Source of the DNA: Streptomyces sp. SID8374
GTDB lineage: Bacteria > Actinomycetota > Actinomycetes > Streptomycetales > Streptomycetaceae
Reading direction: 5' to 3'
DNA length: 64,000 bases
Assembly (NCBI RefSeq): GCF_009865135.1
Contig: NZ_WWGH01000002.1
Span: 248,001-312,000 of the forward strand
Shown piece by piece: positions 1 to 7,247 of this stretch. A program made the position numbers and the translations under genes. The notes below the pieces were generated by a model. The model ran no database searches and was not told the origin of the DNA. It saw nothing but the letters and a program-made list of their open reading frames with translations. Each line of letters starts with the position of its first letter. Positions within the stretch are counted from its first letter, which is position 1.

Positions 1-804
1 GCGATGCTCATCGGGTTCGGTGCGGGCGGCGTGCTGCTCACCGTGGTGTCCCCGCGCGGGGCGATCGCCGTCACCGTCGTCACCTTCCTCTGCTCGGCGG
101 CCCTCCTCCGCTTCGGCACCCGCAACCGCCCCGCCCGCGCCCGGAGCGGCTCCACCACCCTGCTCCGGGAGTCGCTTTCCGGGGCCCGCCTGGTGCTGGG
201 CGACCGGCGCATCCGCGCGCTGCTCCTCCTGTTCTGGCTGCCCGCGATGTTCGTGGTCGCCCCGGAGGCGCTCGCCGCCCCGTACGTGGCCGAGACCGGC
301 GCAGGTCCGGCCGCGCTCGGGCTGCTGCTCTGCGCGATGGCCGTCGGGCACGTGGGGGCCGAACTCTTCGTGGGGTCCGCGCTCCGGCCCCGTACCCGCT
401 CCCGGATCGTGCTGCCGCTCGCCGCCGTGGGGCTGCTGCCGCTGGTCGTGTACGCGGTCCGGCCCGGGCTGCCGCTCGCCCTGGCCGCCCTCGCGCTGGC
501 CGGGATGGGGGCGGCGTACGTCATCGGCCTCGACCAGTGGTTCGTGGACGCCGTACCGCCGGAGCTGCGCGGCCGGGCCATGACGCTGCTCACCGCCGGG
601 CTGATGACGATCCAGGGCGCGGGGATGGCGCTGGCGGGGCTCGCGGCCGAGTTCTTCCCGGTGCACCAGGTGGTCGCCGGAGCCGGAATCATCGGTACCG
701 CCGTCTCGCTCCTCGTCGTCGCCGAGGTCCGCCGTACGGCCCCCGGACAGATGTCCGATACCGAAAGGCGAGACGGGGCTGACCGGCATATGACCAGTCG
801 GTAA
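1..804 (+). CDS. MFS transporter, C-terminal part (gene starts before the window)
   Basis: The reading frame is open from base 1 and ends at the TAA at 802-804, so only the last 267 codons are visible and the true start lies upstream. Several hydrophobic helices rich in Ala, Leu, Gly and Val are visible, including a Pro-containing helix around residues 70-95, two adjacent helices around 130-170 and a final pair around 195-245. This fits the C-terminal half of a major facilitator permease, probably a drug or metabolite exporter. The substrate cannot be read from the sequence. A MarR gene starts 4 bases after the stop on the same strand, so the two are probably co-transcribed, a common arrangement for regulated efflux. 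Confidence 0.75.
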   Translation, partial: AMLIGFGAGGVLLTVVSPRGAIAVTVVTFLCSAALLRFGTRNRPARARSGSTTLLRESLSGARLVLGDRRIRALLLLFWLPAMFVVAPEALAAPYVAETGAGPAALGLLLCAMAVGHVGAELFVGSALRPRTRSRIVLPLAAVGLLPLVVYAVRPGLPLALAALALAGMGAAYVIGLDQWFVDAVPPELRGRAMTLLTAGLMTIQGAGMALAGLAAEFFPVHQVVAGAGIIGTAVSLLVVAEVRRTAPGQMSDTERRDGADRHMTSR

Positions 805-808
805 GGTC

Positions 809-1324
809 GTGGCCGTGCCGAAGCCGCTCAGCCTTCCTTTCGATCCCATCGCCCGTGCCGAGGAACTCTGGCATCAGCGCTGGGGGCCCGTGCCCTCCAT
901 GGGGGCGATCACCTCGATCATGCGGGCCCAGCAGATCCTGCTCGCGGAGGTGGACGCGGTCGTCAAGCCTTATGGTCTGACCTTTGCCCGGTACGAGGCC
1001 TTGGTGCTGCTCACCTTCTCCAAGGCGGGCGAGCTGCCGATGTCCAAGATCGGCGAGCGGCTGATGGTGCACCCCACCTCGGTCACCAACACGGTGGACC
1101 GGCTGGTCAAGTCCGGCCTGGTCAGCAAGCGCCCCAACCCCAACGACGGGCGCGGCACGCTCGCCTCCATCACGGACAAGGGGCGCGAGGTCGTCGAGTC
1201 GGCCACCGAGGAGCTGATGGCGATGGACTTCGGGCTCGGGGTGTACGACGCCGAGGAGTGCGCTGAGATCTTCGCGATGCTCCGGCCGCTGCGGGTGGCG
1301 GCGCAGGACTTCGACGAGGGGTGA
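809..1324 (+). CDS. MarR-family transcriptional regulator
   Basis: 171-residue protein with the winged-helix layout of MarR regulators. An N-terminal dimerisation helix is followed by LTFARYEALVLL, then a recognition helix around HPTSVTNTVDRL and the wing with DGRGTLASITDKG, where the Asp-x-Arg tip is typical. The GTG at 809 is used as start; a second GTG at 815 is possible. It follows the MFS gene by 4 bases, so autoregulated control of that exporter is the simplest reading. It also lies 0.5 kb before icmA, whose promoter carries a 24-bp palindrome, and could act there. Neither target is shown by the sequence. Confidence 0.9.
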   Translation: MAVPKPLSLPFDPIARAEELWHQRWGPVPSMGAITSIMRAQQILLAEVDAVVKPYGLTFARYEALVLLTFSKAGELPMSKIGERLMVHPTSVTNTVDRLVKSGLVSKRPNPNDGRGTLASITDKGREVVESATEELMAMDFGLGVYDAEECAEIFAMLRPLRVAAQDFDEG

Positions 1325-1445
1325 GCGGGGGCCGGGGGTGGGGTGAGCGGGGCCGTCCTTCCGGCGGCAGGACCGCGCGAAGACCGCTCCGGACGGCCGG
1401 GGGGTGGGCGAAGATCGCCCCGGACGCCCGGTTACGCTCGTGTGC

Positions 1446-1772
1446 ATGAAACAGAACGTGCTCACCCGCTACCGGGTGATGGCTTACGTCACCGCCGTCT
1501 GGCTGCTCGTCTTCACGGTGGCGATCATCGCGAAGTACGCCTTCGACACCGGCGACACCATGGTGATCTCCCAGATCCACGGTGTGCTGTTCATCGTCTA
1601 CGTCATCTTCGCCTTCGACCTCGGCTCCAAGGCGAAGTGGCCGTTCGGCAAACTCCTGTGGGTGCTGGCGGCCGGCTGCATCCCCTTCGCCTCCTTCTTC
1701 GTGGAGCCGAAGGTCAGCCGCGAGGCCCAGGCGCTGGTCACCAAGCCCGCCGCGGAGCCCGCGCAAGCCTGA
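1446..1772 (+). CDS. DUF3817 integral membrane protein
   Basis: 108-residue protein beginning MKQNVLTRYRVMAY. Three hydrophobic segments are visible: about residues 10-30, 42-60 with the conserved-looking ISQIHGVLF start, and 68-88. The short polar tail contains Val-Glu-Pro-Lys. Pattern and length fit the DUF3817 (YdzA-like) family, whose function is unknown. An in-frame ATG at 1404 would add 14 residues of unlikely composition, so 1446 is preferred although no strong Shine-Dalgarno precedes it. It sits alone between the MarR gene and icmA, all on one strand. Confidence 0.8.
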   Translation: MKQNVLTRYRVMAYVTAVWLLVFTVAIIAKYAFDTGDTMVISQIHGVLFIVYVIFAFDLGSKAKWPFGKLLWVLAAGCIPFASFFVEPKVSREAQALVTKPAAEPAQA

Positions 1773-1827
1773 CCGGCACGGCACCCCCACCGCCCCGCGC
1801 AAAAGCGCCGGGCGGTTTGCCATCGAC

Positions 1828-1851
1828 ATTTACTAGGACGTCCTAGTAAAT
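1828..1851. promoter_or_regulatory. Perfect 24-bp palindrome before icmA (operator candidate)
   Basis: The arms ATTTACTAGGAC and GTCCTAGTAAAT are exact reverse complements with no spacer. The palindrome ends 8 bases before the icmA ATG and leaves only a short AAGG ribosome site between. Perfect symmetry of this length suggests a dimeric repressor site (TetR, MarR or GntR type) that would block transcription or its start. The neighbouring MarR protein is one possible ligand. That link is inference. Confidence 0.7.
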
Positions 1852-1859
1852 TCGAAGGT

Positions 1860-3560
1860 ATGGACGCTGACGCGATCGAGGAAGGCCGCCTCCGCTGGCA
1901 GGCCCGTTACGACAAGGCCCGCAAGCGTGACGCGGACTTCACCACGCTCTCCGGGGACCCGGTGGAGCCCGCGTACGGGCCCCGCCCCGGCGACACGTAC
2001 GAGGGGTTCGAGCGGATCGGCTGGCCGGGGGAGTACCCCTTCACCCGAGGCCTGCACCCCACCGGCTACCGGGGCCGCACCTGGACCATCCGCCAGTTCG
2101 CCGGCTTCGGCAACGCCGAGCAGACCAACGAGCGCTACAAGATGATCCTCGCGGCGGGCGGCGGCGGACTCAGCGTCGCCTTCGACATGCCGACCCTGAT
2201 GGGCCGCGACTCCGACGAGTCCCGCTCGCTCGGCGAGGTCGGCCACTGCGGGGTCGCCATCGACTCCGCCGCCGACATGGAGACCCTGTTCAAGGACATC
2301 CCCCTCGGCGATGTCACCACCTCGATGACGATCAGCGGCCCGGCCGTCCCGGTCTTCTGCATGTACCTGGTCGCCGCCGAGCGCCAGGGCGTCGACCCGG
2401 GCGTGCTCAACGGCACGCTCCAGACCGACATCTTCAAGGAGTACATCGCGCAGAAGGAGTGGCTCTTCCAGCCCGAGCCCCACCTGCGCCTCATCGGCGA
2501 CCTGATGGAGCACTGCGCCCGGGACATCCCCGCCTACAAGCCGCTCTCCGTCTCCGGCTACCACATCCGCGAGGCCGGGGCGACGGCCGCGCAGGAGCTG
2601 GCGTACACCCTCGCGGACGGCTTCGGCTATGTGGAGCTGGGCCTCTCCCGCGGCCTGGACGTCGACACCTTCGCCCCAGGGCTCTCCTTCTTCTTCGACG
2701 CGCACCTGGACTTCTTCGAGGAGATCGCCAAGTTCCGCGCCGCCCGCCGCATCTGGGCCCGCTGGATGAAGGAGACGTACGGCGCCAAGACCGACAAGGC
2801 GCAGTGGCTCCGCTTCCACACCCAGACCGCCGGGGTCTCCCTCACCGCGCAGCAGCCGTACAACAACGTCGTCCGCACGGCTGTCGAGGCGCTCTCCGCC
2901 GTCCTCGGCGGCACCAACTCGCTGCACACCAACGCCCTCGACGAGACCCTGGCGCTCCCCTCCGAGCAGGCCGCCGAGATCGCGCTGCGCACCCAGCAGG
3001 TGCTGATGGAGGAGACCGGCGTCGCCAACGTGGCCGACCCGCTGGGCGGCTCCTGGTACGTGGAGCAGCTCACCGACCGGATCGAGGCCGAGGCCGAGAA
3101 GATCTTCGACCAGATCAAGGAGCGCGGCACCCGGGCCCACCCCGACGGGCAGCACCCCATCGGCCCGATGACCTCCGGCATCCTGCGCGGCATCGAGGAC
3201 GGCTGGTTCACCGGCGAGATCGCCGAGTCCGCCTTCCGCTACCAGCAGGCGCTGGAGAAGGGCGACAAGCGGGTCGTCGGCGTCAACGTCCACCACGGCT
3301 CGGTCACCGGCGATCTGGAGATCCTCCGGGTCAGCCACGAGGTGGAGCGCGACCAGGTCAGCCAGCTCACCGCCCGCAAGGCCGCCCGGGACGGTGCGAA
3401 GGTGAGCGCCGGGCTGGACGCGATGCTGGCCGCCGCCCGCGACGGCTCGAACATGATCGCGCCGATGCTGGACGCGGTTCGGGCCGAGGCCACGCTCGGC
3501 GAGATCTGCGAGGCGCTGCGCGAGGAGTGGGGGACGTACACGGAGCCGCCGGGGTTCTGA
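1860..3560 (+). CDS. icmA: Isobutyryl-CoA mutase large subunit (IcmA-type)
   Basis: 566-residue acyl-CoA mutase catalytic subunit lacking a C-terminal B12-binding domain. The length and sequence match IcmA as I remember it, which pairs with a separate small cobalamin-binding subunit (IcmB, not in this window) to interconvert isobutyryl-CoA and n-butyryl-CoA. This links valine catabolism with butyryl units for polyketide starters. Visible family features include RQFAGFGNAEQTNERYK near residue 85, the TIM-barrel motif SVAFDMPTLMGRDSD, and the substrate-pocket stretch RFHTQTAGVSLTAQQPYNN. A larger methylmalonyl-CoA mutase (about 700 residues with B12 domain) is excluded by length. The start is fixed by AAGG and the palindrome just upstream. 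Confidence 0.9.
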   Translation: MDADAIEEGRLRWQARYDKARKRDADFTTLSGDPVEPAYGPRPGDTYEGFERIGWPGEYPFTRGLHPTGYRGRTWTIRQFAGFGNAEQTNERYKMILAAGGGGLSVAFDMPTLMGRDSDESRSLGEVGHCGVAIDSAADMETLFKDIPLGDVTTSMTISGPAVPVFCMYLVAAERQGVDPGVLNGTLQTDIFKEYIAQKEWLFQPEPHLRLIGDLMEHCARDIPAYKPLSVSGYHIREAGATAAQELAYTLADGFGYVELGLSRGLDVDTFAPGLSFFFDAHLDFFEEIAKFRAARRIWARWMKETYGAKTDKAQWLRFHTQTAGVSLTAQQPYNNVVRTAVEALSAVLGGTNSLHTNALDETLALPSEQAAEIALRTQQVLMEETGVANVADPLGGSWYVEQLTDRIEAEAEKIFDQIKERGTRAHPDGQHPIGPMTSGILRGIEDGWFTGEIAESAFRYQQALEKGDKRVVGVNVHHGSVTGDLEILRVSHEVERDQVSQLTARKAARDGAKVSAGLDAMLAAARDGSNMIAPMLDAVRAEATLGEICEALREEWGTYTEPPGF

Positions 3561-3683
3561 GCGTCACGGGGCCGGAGGCGGGGCCCGGACGCGCCGGGGT
3601 TCCGAGGTTCTGCGGGGCACGGTGGCGCGGGGCTTCCGAGGCGCTGTGCCCCGGAGCCGCCGGGCTTCCGATGTTCTACGGGG
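3541..3683. repeat. Three degenerate copies of the icmA stop region
   Basis: Copies of about 30 bases lie at 3541-3570, 3586-3617 and 3652-3683. All contain CCGGGSTTCYGA followed by a GTTCTRCGGGG-like end (the first copy is the icmA 3' end itself). The spacing and divergence suggest old local duplication of the gene end. No coding function is seen in 3561-3700. Confidence 0.5.
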
Positions 3684-3702
3684 GAGGGCTCGCGTTCCAG
3701 GG

Positions 3703-3795
3703 CCTGTCGTCAAACTGCCGTCGTCGCCCGAAGGGCGGCAACGCCGCGAGCGTGCGTGCCAGGCGTCGCACGGCAGACGGCAGTTTGACGACAGG
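3703..3795. repeat. Palindromic element with perfect 20-bp inverted repeats
   Basis: The left arm 3703-3722 (CCTGTCGTCAAACTGCCGTC) and right arm 3776-3795 are exact reverse complements, and pairing continues imperfectly outward. The 53-base centre holds a small CGCCCGAAGGGCG hairpin at about 3725-3737. The element lies between convergent icmA and the histidine kinase gene, touching the kinase stop codon. It could be a bidirectional terminator or a non-autonomous mobile repeat (MITE/REP-like). No transposase is present and no clear target-site duplication was found. Confidence 0.75.
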
Positions 3796-3797
3796 AC

Positions 3798-5201
3798 CTA
3801 CGGGCCCTCCCCGCCGAACACCACCGTGAACAGCGCCCCGCCGCCCGGCGCCGCGCTCGCCGTCAGCTCCGCCCCGTGCGCGCGGGCGATCTGCCGGGCC
3901 ATCGCCAGCCCCAGCCCCGATCCGGGGAGGGCGCGGGCGGCCTCGGCCCGGTAGAAGCGGTCGAAGACGTACGGGAGGTCCTCGGCCGCGATCCCCGGCC
4001 CGTGGTCCCGGACGGTCAGCTCCAGCCCGTTCCCGTACGCGGTCAGCCCCACCTCCACCGGCGCGTCCGGCGGGCTGAACTTGGCCGCGTTGTCCAGCAG
4101 GTTGGTCAGCAGCCGGGCCAGCCGGGCCGGAACGCCCGGGCGGGCCGCCTCCGCCGCTCCCGGCCCGATCTCCAGCTCGAACGGGACGCGCGGCCAGTGC
4201 GTCCGGGCCATGGCCACCGTCTGCTGTGCCAGCTCCGCGATCCGCACCTCTTCCAGCAGCGGCAGCGGCTCCTCGTCCCGGGCCAGCTCGATCAGGTCGT
4301 TCACCAGCCCCGTCACCTCCCGGATCTGCCGCCCCAGCGCCCCCGAGGCCCGCTCGCGCTGCGCGGGCGTGAGCCGGTCCGCGCGGGCCAGCAGCTCCGC
4401 GTTGGTGCGCAGAGCGGTCAACGGGGTCCGCAGCTCGTGCGAGGCGTCCGCGACCAGCCGCCGCTGGGCGCTCACCGACTGCTCCAGCTCCCCGAGCATC
4501 GTGTTGAAGCTGGCGGCGAGCCGGGTCACCTCGTCCTGCCGCCCCGGCGGCCCGGGCGGCAGTTCGATGCGGTGGCGCGGGTCCCGGGTCGCCGCGATCC
4601 GCTCGGCGGTCGAGGTCAGCCGGGCCACGGGCGCGAGACCGGTACGCGACACCGCGTACCCGAGCGCCCCCGCCAGCAGCACCCCCGCCCCGCCGACCGC
4701 CGCCAGCAGCACCGCCGCCTGCCGTACGCCCTTCTCCACCGGGTCCGCGCGCAGCGCCACCTGGAGCGCCCGCCCCTCCCCGAACGGGGTGGTCAGCATC
4801 CGCAGGGACTGCCCGAACCGGGTGACGTTGCTGAAGTACGGGGCCCTCGCCCCCGCCGCCACTTCCCGTACGGGGGCGGAGACGGGCAGCGGATAGGAGG
4901 CCTCCGGGTCCGCCGCCGGGTCGGCCGGGACGACCTGGGCGCAGGCGGGCGCGGAGAGGAAGCGGCACTCACCGGCGATGGTCTGCGGCCCCTCGCCCCG
5001 GTTCTCCTGGATCACCCGGGTCGCGGACTGGGTCAGGGACAGGTCCAGCTGGTGCAGCAGCTCGTAGCGGATGACGAAGAACGCCGCCGCGCACACCCCG
5101 ACCGCGACCAGCGCCACCGCCGCCGAGGCCGCCAGCGCCAGCCGCGTACGCAGCGGTCGCCTGCGCCGCCACCGGGCGCCCAGCCGCCGGACCCCGCTCA
5201 C
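3798..5201 (-). CDS. Sensor histidine kinase with HAMP domain
   Basis: 467-residue membrane kinase. TM1 lies at about residues 20-46, an extracellular sensor region of about 115 residues follows, and TM2 is at about 161-184, then HAMP. The phospho-acceptor H255 sits in DASHELRTPLTAL. The ATPase domain shows the N box (LLTNLLDNAAKF), G1 (DHGPGIAAEDL), F box (FDRFYR) and G2 (GSGLGLAMA). It phosphorylates the response regulator encoded just upstream; the two genes overlap by 4 bases (GTGA, 5198-5201), so they are translationally coupled. The sensor region has two Cys and no recognised ligand domain. MprB/CseC-like envelope sensing is plausible but unproved. Confidence 0.95.
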   Translation of the reverse strand: MSGVRRLGARWRRRRPLRTRLALAASAAVALVAVGVCAAAFFVIRYELLHQLDLSLTQSATRVIQENRGEGPQTIAGECRFLSAPACAQVVPADPAADPEASYPLPVSAPVREVAAGARAPYFSNVTRFGQSLRMLTTPFGEGRALQVALRADPVEKGVRQAAVLLAAVGGAGVLLAGALGYAVSRTGLAPVARLTSTAERIAATRDPRHRIELPPGPPGRQDEVTRLAASFNTMLGELEQSVSAQRRLVADASHELRTPLTALRTNAELLARADRLTPAQRERASGALGRQIREVTGLVNDLIELARDEEPLPLLEEVRIAELAQQTVAMARTHWPRVPFELEIGPGAAEAARPGVPARLARLLTNLLDNAAKFSPPDAPVEVGLTAYGNGLELTVRDHGPGIAAEDLPYVFDRFYRAEAARALPGSGLGLAMARQIARAHGAELTASAAPGGGALFTVVFGGEGP

Positions 5202-5875
5202 GCCACGTCCAGCCGGTAGCCGAGCCCGTGCACGGTGTGGACGAGGCGCGGCTCACCGCCCGCCTCCAGCTTGCGCCGCAGGTAACCGACGTACACCGCG
5301 AGCGAGTTGGAGTCGGGCCCGAAGTCCTGCCCCCAGACCCGCTCCAGGATCACCTCGCGCGGGAGCACCTGCCCGGGGTGGCGCAGCAGCAGCTCCAGCA
5401 GGGCGGCCTCCGTGCGGCTGAACTCCACGGGCCGCCCCGCCCGCCGCCCGGTCCGCGTCACCGGATCCAGGGTGAGATCGGCGAAGGACAGCTCCCCGTC
5501 CGGGGCGGGTGGCGCGGCCCGCCGCAGCAACGCCCGTACGCGTGCCACCAGTTCGTCCAGCGCGAACGGCTTCACCAGATAGTCGTCGGCCCCCGCCTCC
5601 AGCCCGTCCACCCGCTCGGCCACCGACGACAGCGCGGTCAGGACCAGCACCGGCGTCCGGTCCTCCATCGCCCGCAGCCTCCGGCAGACCGCGAGCCCGT
5701 CGAGGACGGGCATCATCACGTCCAGGACCAGCGCGTCCGGCTCCCAGGCGGCCACCGCCGACAGCGCGGCCAGACCGTCACCGACGCCCCGGACCTCGTA
5801 CCCCTCGACGCTCAGCCCGTCCTCGACGGCGGCCCGCACTTCCGGCTCGTCCTCGGCCACCAGAATCCTGTTCAT
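5198..5875 (-). CDS. OmpR/PhoB-family response regulator
   Basis: 225-residue regulator. The receiver domain has acidic pocket E8/D9, phospho-acceptor D52 (VLDVMMP) and the conserved Lys in LVKPFALDEL. The C-terminal winged helix (about 130-225) has FSRTEAALLELLLRHPGQVLPR and YVGYLRRKL typical of OmpR/PhoB. The ATG at 5875 is chosen because the receiver domain begins there, although the frame is open further upstream. It is the first gene of the regulator-kinase operon and diverges from the MurG-like gene. Two TCTTAG direct repeats in the shared promoter are a likely binding site. Confidence 0.95.
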   Translation of the reverse strand: MNRILVAEDEPEVRAAVEDGLSVEGYEVRGVGDGLAALSAVAAWEPDALVLDVMMPVLDGLAVCRRLRAMEDRTPVLVLTALSSVAERVDGLEAGADDYLVKPFALDELVARVRALLRRAAPPAPDGELSFADLTLDPVTRTGRRAGRPVEFSRTEAALLELLLRHPGQVLPREVILERVWGQDFGPDSNSLAVYVGYLRRKLEAGGEPRLVHTVHGLGYRLDVA

Positions 5876-5899
5876 GGTCCGAAGCCTGCCAAACCGGAC

Positions 5900-5916
5900 T
5901 CTTAGAACCTTCTTAG
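5900..5916. promoter_or_regulatory. TCTTAG direct repeats (OmpR-type site candidate)
   Basis: TCTTAG occurs at 5900-5905 and again at 5911-5916, one helical turn (11 bases) apart, in the 64-base gap between the response regulator start and the MurG-like start. Tandem half-sites at this period are the usual target of OmpR-family dimers, so the regulator may control both itself and the divergent sugar genes. Confidence 0.5.
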
Positions 5917-5939
5917 GCCGCCTCCCGAGAGTGGCGGCC

Positions 5940-7247
5940 ATGCGCACACCACTCTCCGTCGTGATCGGTGCGGGCGGCACCGGCGGCCACATCTACCCCG
6001 GCCTCGCCCTCGCCGAGGCCCTGCGCCGCGCCGACCCGGACGCGGTCATCTCCTTCATCGGCACCGAACGCGGTCTGGAGACGACCCTGATCCCGGCCGC
6101 CGGCTACCGGCTGCACACCGTCGGCATGATCCCCTTCGACCCCGCGCTCGGCGCGAAGCGCTTCCTGCTCCCGGCCGCGCTGCTGCGCTCCGGCGCCCAG
6201 GCCCGCTCGGTCCTGCGTACGCAGAAGGCGCAGGTCGTCGTCGGGATGGGCGGCTACCCGAGTGCCCCGGCGATCGTCGGCGCGAAGCTGGCCGGGCTGC
6301 CCAGCGTGATCCACGAGTCCAACGCGGTCCCGGGCCGGGCCAACCAGTTCGCCGCCCGCCTCACCGAGCACCTCACCGTCGCCTTCGACGGCAGCCGCGC
6401 CCATCTGTCGGGCGGCGAGCGGGCCCTGACGGTCGGCATGCCGATCGCCGCGTCGCTGGCCGCGCTGGACCGGCCCGCGCTGCGTGCGGAGGCCCGGCGC
6501 GCGTTCGGGATACCGGATGGCGCGCGGGTGGTCCTCTTCAACGGCGGAAGCCTCGGCGCGGCCCGGCTGACGGCGGCCGCGGTGGGGCTCGCCGCCCGCT
6601 GGCGGGACCGGACGGACGTCCACCTGCTCATCAAGACGGGCCCGGCCGCGCTGACGGAGACCCGGCGGAAGCTGGCGGAGGCGGGGGTGGGGGCGCCGGG
6701 GGAGGCCCTCCGAGAGTCGGGCGGCACGGAGGAGGCCCACCGGAGGCTCACCGACGCCGGTGCGGGACCGGCCGCCGCGGGGGAGGCCCGCCGGCAGCCG
6801 GGCGACTCGGGGGCCGTCGGCCGAGCGGCGCCCGGCACCCCGGCCGGCCCCGTCGCCCGGGCCGTCCCCTACCTCGACCGCATGGACCTCGCCTACGCCG
6901 TGGCCGACCTGGTGGTCTGCCGGGCCGGCTCCGCCACGATCGCGGAGCTGGCGACCACCGGCGTGCCCGCCGTCCTCGTCCCGTACCCGCACGCCCCGGG
7001 CGACCACCAGACCCACAACGCCCGGGTCCTCTCCGACGCCGGTGCCGCCCACCTCGTCCCCGACGCCGAGACCACCGCCGACCGGCTGGCCGAACTGATC
7101 GACCCGCTGCTCGCGGACCCGGCGCGGCTCGCCGTGATGGGCCGCGCGGCCGACCCGGGCCACCACGCCCGCGCCGCCGACCTGCTCGCGGAAACCGTCA
7201 TCCGCCTCGCCGGACAGCCCACCACCGCAAGGGAGTTCACCGCATGA
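5940..7247 (+). CDS. MurG-like UDP-GlcNAc glycosyltransferase paralogue
   Basis: 435-residue GT28/GT-B protein carrying the MurG signatures: GAGGTGGHIYP (residues 10-19), HESNAVPGRAN, FNGGSLGA, CRAGSATIAEL and PYPHAPGDHQTHNA. MurG transfers GlcNAc to lipid I in peptidoglycan synthesis. This copy is outside any division/cell-wall cluster and has a roughly 60-70-residue Gly/Ala/Glu/Arg-rich insertion (about 240-305) between the two Rossmann domains, making it longer than usual MurG (about 360). It therefore looks like a specialised paralogue making another glycolipid or wall polymer. Its stop overlaps the next gene (ATGA). The ATG at 5940 is chosen because the P-loop-like Gly motif follows at the normal distance. 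Confidence 0.8.
   Translation: MRTPLSVVIGAGGTGGHIYPGLALAEALRRADPDAVISFIGTERGLETTLIPAAGYRLHTVGMIPFDPALGAKRFLLPAALLRSGAQARSVLRTQKAQVVVGMGGYPSAPAIVGAKLAGLPSVIHESNAVPGRANQFAARLTEHLTVAFDGSRAHLSGGERALTVGMPIAASLAALDRPALRAEARRAFGIPDGARVVLFNGGSLGAARLTAAAVGLAARWRDRTDVHLLIKTGPAALTETRRKLAEAGVGAPGEALRESGGTEEAHRRLTDAGAGPAAAGEARRQPGDSGAVGRAAPGTPAGPVARAVPYLDRMDLAYAVADLVVCRAGSATIAELATTGVPAVLVPYPHAPGDHQTHNARVLSDAGAAHLVPDAETTADRLAELIDPLLADPARLAVMGRAADPGHHARAADLLAETVIRLAGQPTTAREFTA

Noticed and set aside
1773..1859. A possible cobalamin riboswitch before icmA
   Set aside because: The gap is only 87 bases and shows no B12-box; the palindrome explains the region better.
3703..3795. An insertion sequence
   Set aside because: The inverted repeats enclose only 53 bases with no transposase frame.
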